This document shows, one piece after another, positions 13,849-14,481 of a DNA stretch of 14,481 nt. Position numbers and translations under genes: made by a program. The stretch spans positions 13,481-27,961 of the forward strand of contig DJPL01000015.1 in the NCBI GenBank assembly GCA_002437415.1, given 5' to 3'. Under the pieces are notes generated by a model. That model did no database searches, was not told where the DNA came from, and was given only the letters and a program-made list of their open reading frames with translations. Within the stretch, counting starts at the first letter, position 1, and the number at the start of each line of letters is the position of its first letter. This DNA comes from Ruminococcaceae bacterium UBA6413 (GTDB lineage Bacteria > Bacillota > Clostridia > Oscillospirales > Ruminococcaceae).

Positions 13849-13977
13849 ATGAAGAAGATCTTAGCTTTAGTAGCAGTAGTAGCTATGGTAGCTGCAATGG
13901 CAACAGCATGCGGCAACAACACAACATCAGGTTCAAGCGTTGGTAGCTCTACAAGCGTTTCTGAGTCATCTAAGTAA
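13849..13977 (+). CDS. 42-residue Ser-rich small lipoprotein
   Basis: I do not recognise a family. The peptide starts MKKILALVAVVAMVAAMATACG: a two-Lys n-region, a hydrophobic core and a lipobox-like ATAC with Cys21 as the probable lipidated residue. Ala at -3 is weaker than the usual Leu. The mature part is only 22 residues, rich in Ser, Thr and Gly (CGNNTTSGSSVGSS onward), ending SESSK. The ATG at 13849 is preceded by TAAGGAG with 7-nt spacing. An in-frame ATG at 13774 overlaps the -10 hexamer and is rejected. Strong promoter, strong ribosome binding site and strong terminator make a complete single-gene unit, so it is unlikely to be a random fragment. It could be a surface spacer lipoprotein, a signal-peptide-derived peptide source, or a decayed start of a larger lipoprotein. 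Confidence 0.75.
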   Translation: MKKILALVAVVAMVAAMATACGNNTTSGSSVGSSTSVSESSK

Positions 13978-13996
13978 TCAGAAATAACGGAAAATA

Positions 13997-14037
13997 TCGG
14001 GAGCATCGGCAATGTGTCGGTGCTCCTGATTTTTTTG
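13997..14037 (+). terminator. rho-independent terminator of the small lipoprotein gene
   Basis: A stem of about 13 bp with three G-T wobbles (13997-14009 paired with 14017-14029, 7-nt loop) is followed by a run of seven T. It lies 20 bp after the stop codon. Confidence 0.92.
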
Positions 14038-14040
14038 TTT

Positions 14041-14481
14041 GTAGGAAAAGTGAGCCAAAGCGCAAAGAATAGTGCGTATGGTCCACTTTTTGGTATGCGG
14101 AGAAAGTCTGTTTTTAGCGCACTTCTGTTATATGGTATTAGCAATTAACATTGATAGTAGGCTACCGATACTGCCTTTTGTCGGACAGCACTTCTCGGGT
14201 TCGCTATTCCATTTGATGACGTTGCTGCTATGTGTGAGGGGAAGAACCAACGAGAAACTGAAAAACAACTTCTGGGCAATTACAATCCCCACGGTCACGG
14301 CTCGGAAGTGTCAGAGATATATAAAAGTCAGATTTTCTTAACTTATATACTGAAGAATTCTGAACTTGTATTAGCCGTGCCACCTCCCCTTTTTCGAGGG
14401 GAGGCAAGGTATAGTGCTCAGCACACAAACAATTGCGTTTAAAAAGCCGTCATAAGCGGGACGCTCCGCTCTGTTCGACCC
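14041..14481. other. non-coding tail built of inverted-repeat elements
   Basis: No reading frame here has a ribosome binding site plus recognisable protein features. Three structured pieces are visible. First is an imperfect nested palindrome at 14046-14091 (AAAAGTG / CACTTTT, with inner CC/GG and CGCA/TGCG pairs). Second is a 7-bp inverted pair, CACGGCT at 14296 and AGCCGTG at 14373. Third is the 8-bp hairpin described separately at 14383-14404. A 5-bp AGCGG/CCGCT pair lies near the window end. The content suggests intergenic repeat debris rather than genes. Confidence 0.55.
14383..14404. repeat. 8-bp hairpin CCTCCCCT / AGGGGAGG
   Basis: Perfect arms at 14383-14390 and 14397-14404 enclose a 6-nt loop (TTTTCG). 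No T-tract follows on the plus strand. The sequence style resembles the short hairpin repeats scattered between genes in many Clostridia; that resemblance is from memory, and copy number cannot be seen in one window. Confidence 0.55.

Noticed and set aside
14072..14341. 89-codon open frame near the window end
   Set aside because: It overlaps repeat-like DNA, lacks a ribosome binding site and resembles no protein family I know.

Overview
This window looks chromosomal and comes from a monoderm Clostridia-type Firmicute. A Ruminococcus-like member of the Oscillospiraceae is my best guess, from memory of gene style rather than any search. The evidence is consistent AAAGGA/AAAGGAGG ribosome binding sites, textbook sigma-A promoters, and a type IV pilus (T4P) locus that has no secretin (PilQ) or pilotin (PilP) gene. 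There are no RNA genes, CRISPR arrays or transposase genes.

Layout. (1) Positions 83-538 (minus) encode Dtd, a D-aminoacyl-tRNA deacylase, separated from the pilus genes by a 12-bp perfect hairpin. (2) Positions 632-3432 (minus) hold the two motor ATPases, pilB then pilT. (3) Positions 3558-4604 (plus) hold pilD, the prepilin peptidase, transcribed divergently from pilB from a strong promoter and ended by a GC-rich terminator. (4) Positions 4654-12439 (minus) hold a long operon in transcription order: pilC (platform), a fused pilM-pilN, pilO, a very large PilX/GspK-like minor pilin with a predicted beta-solenoid, and two class III prepilins. Its genes are tightly spaced, with ATGA overlaps at the end, behind a sigma-A promoter at 12510-12538. 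(5) Positions 12440-12732 are a structured intergenic region with palindromes, a terminator and a second possible promoter. (6) Positions 12733-13440 (minus) encode DeoD, a purine nucleoside phosphorylase, with a leader of about 200 nt. (7) Positions 13849-13977 (plus) encode a 42-residue lipoprotein with its own strong promoter and terminator. (8) Positions 14041-14481 show no recognisable gene and consist of inverted-repeat elements.

How the genes work together. PilD would cleave and methylate the prepilins. PilB would power extension and PilT retraction through the PilC platform. The PilM-PilN fusion and PilO would form the inner alignment complex. The PilX-like protein and the two prepilins would form or prime the filament and perhaps its tip. 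No typical short major pilin (about 150-180 aa) is encoded here, so either a minor-looking pilin does that job or the major pilin lies elsewhere. The most unusual points are the PilM-PilN fusion with degenerate actin-fold motifs, the 800-residue solenoid minor pilin, the roughly 100-residue cytoplasmic insert in PilD, the apparent Asp-to-Asn change at the DeoD catalytic position, and the tiny stand-alone lipoprotein.
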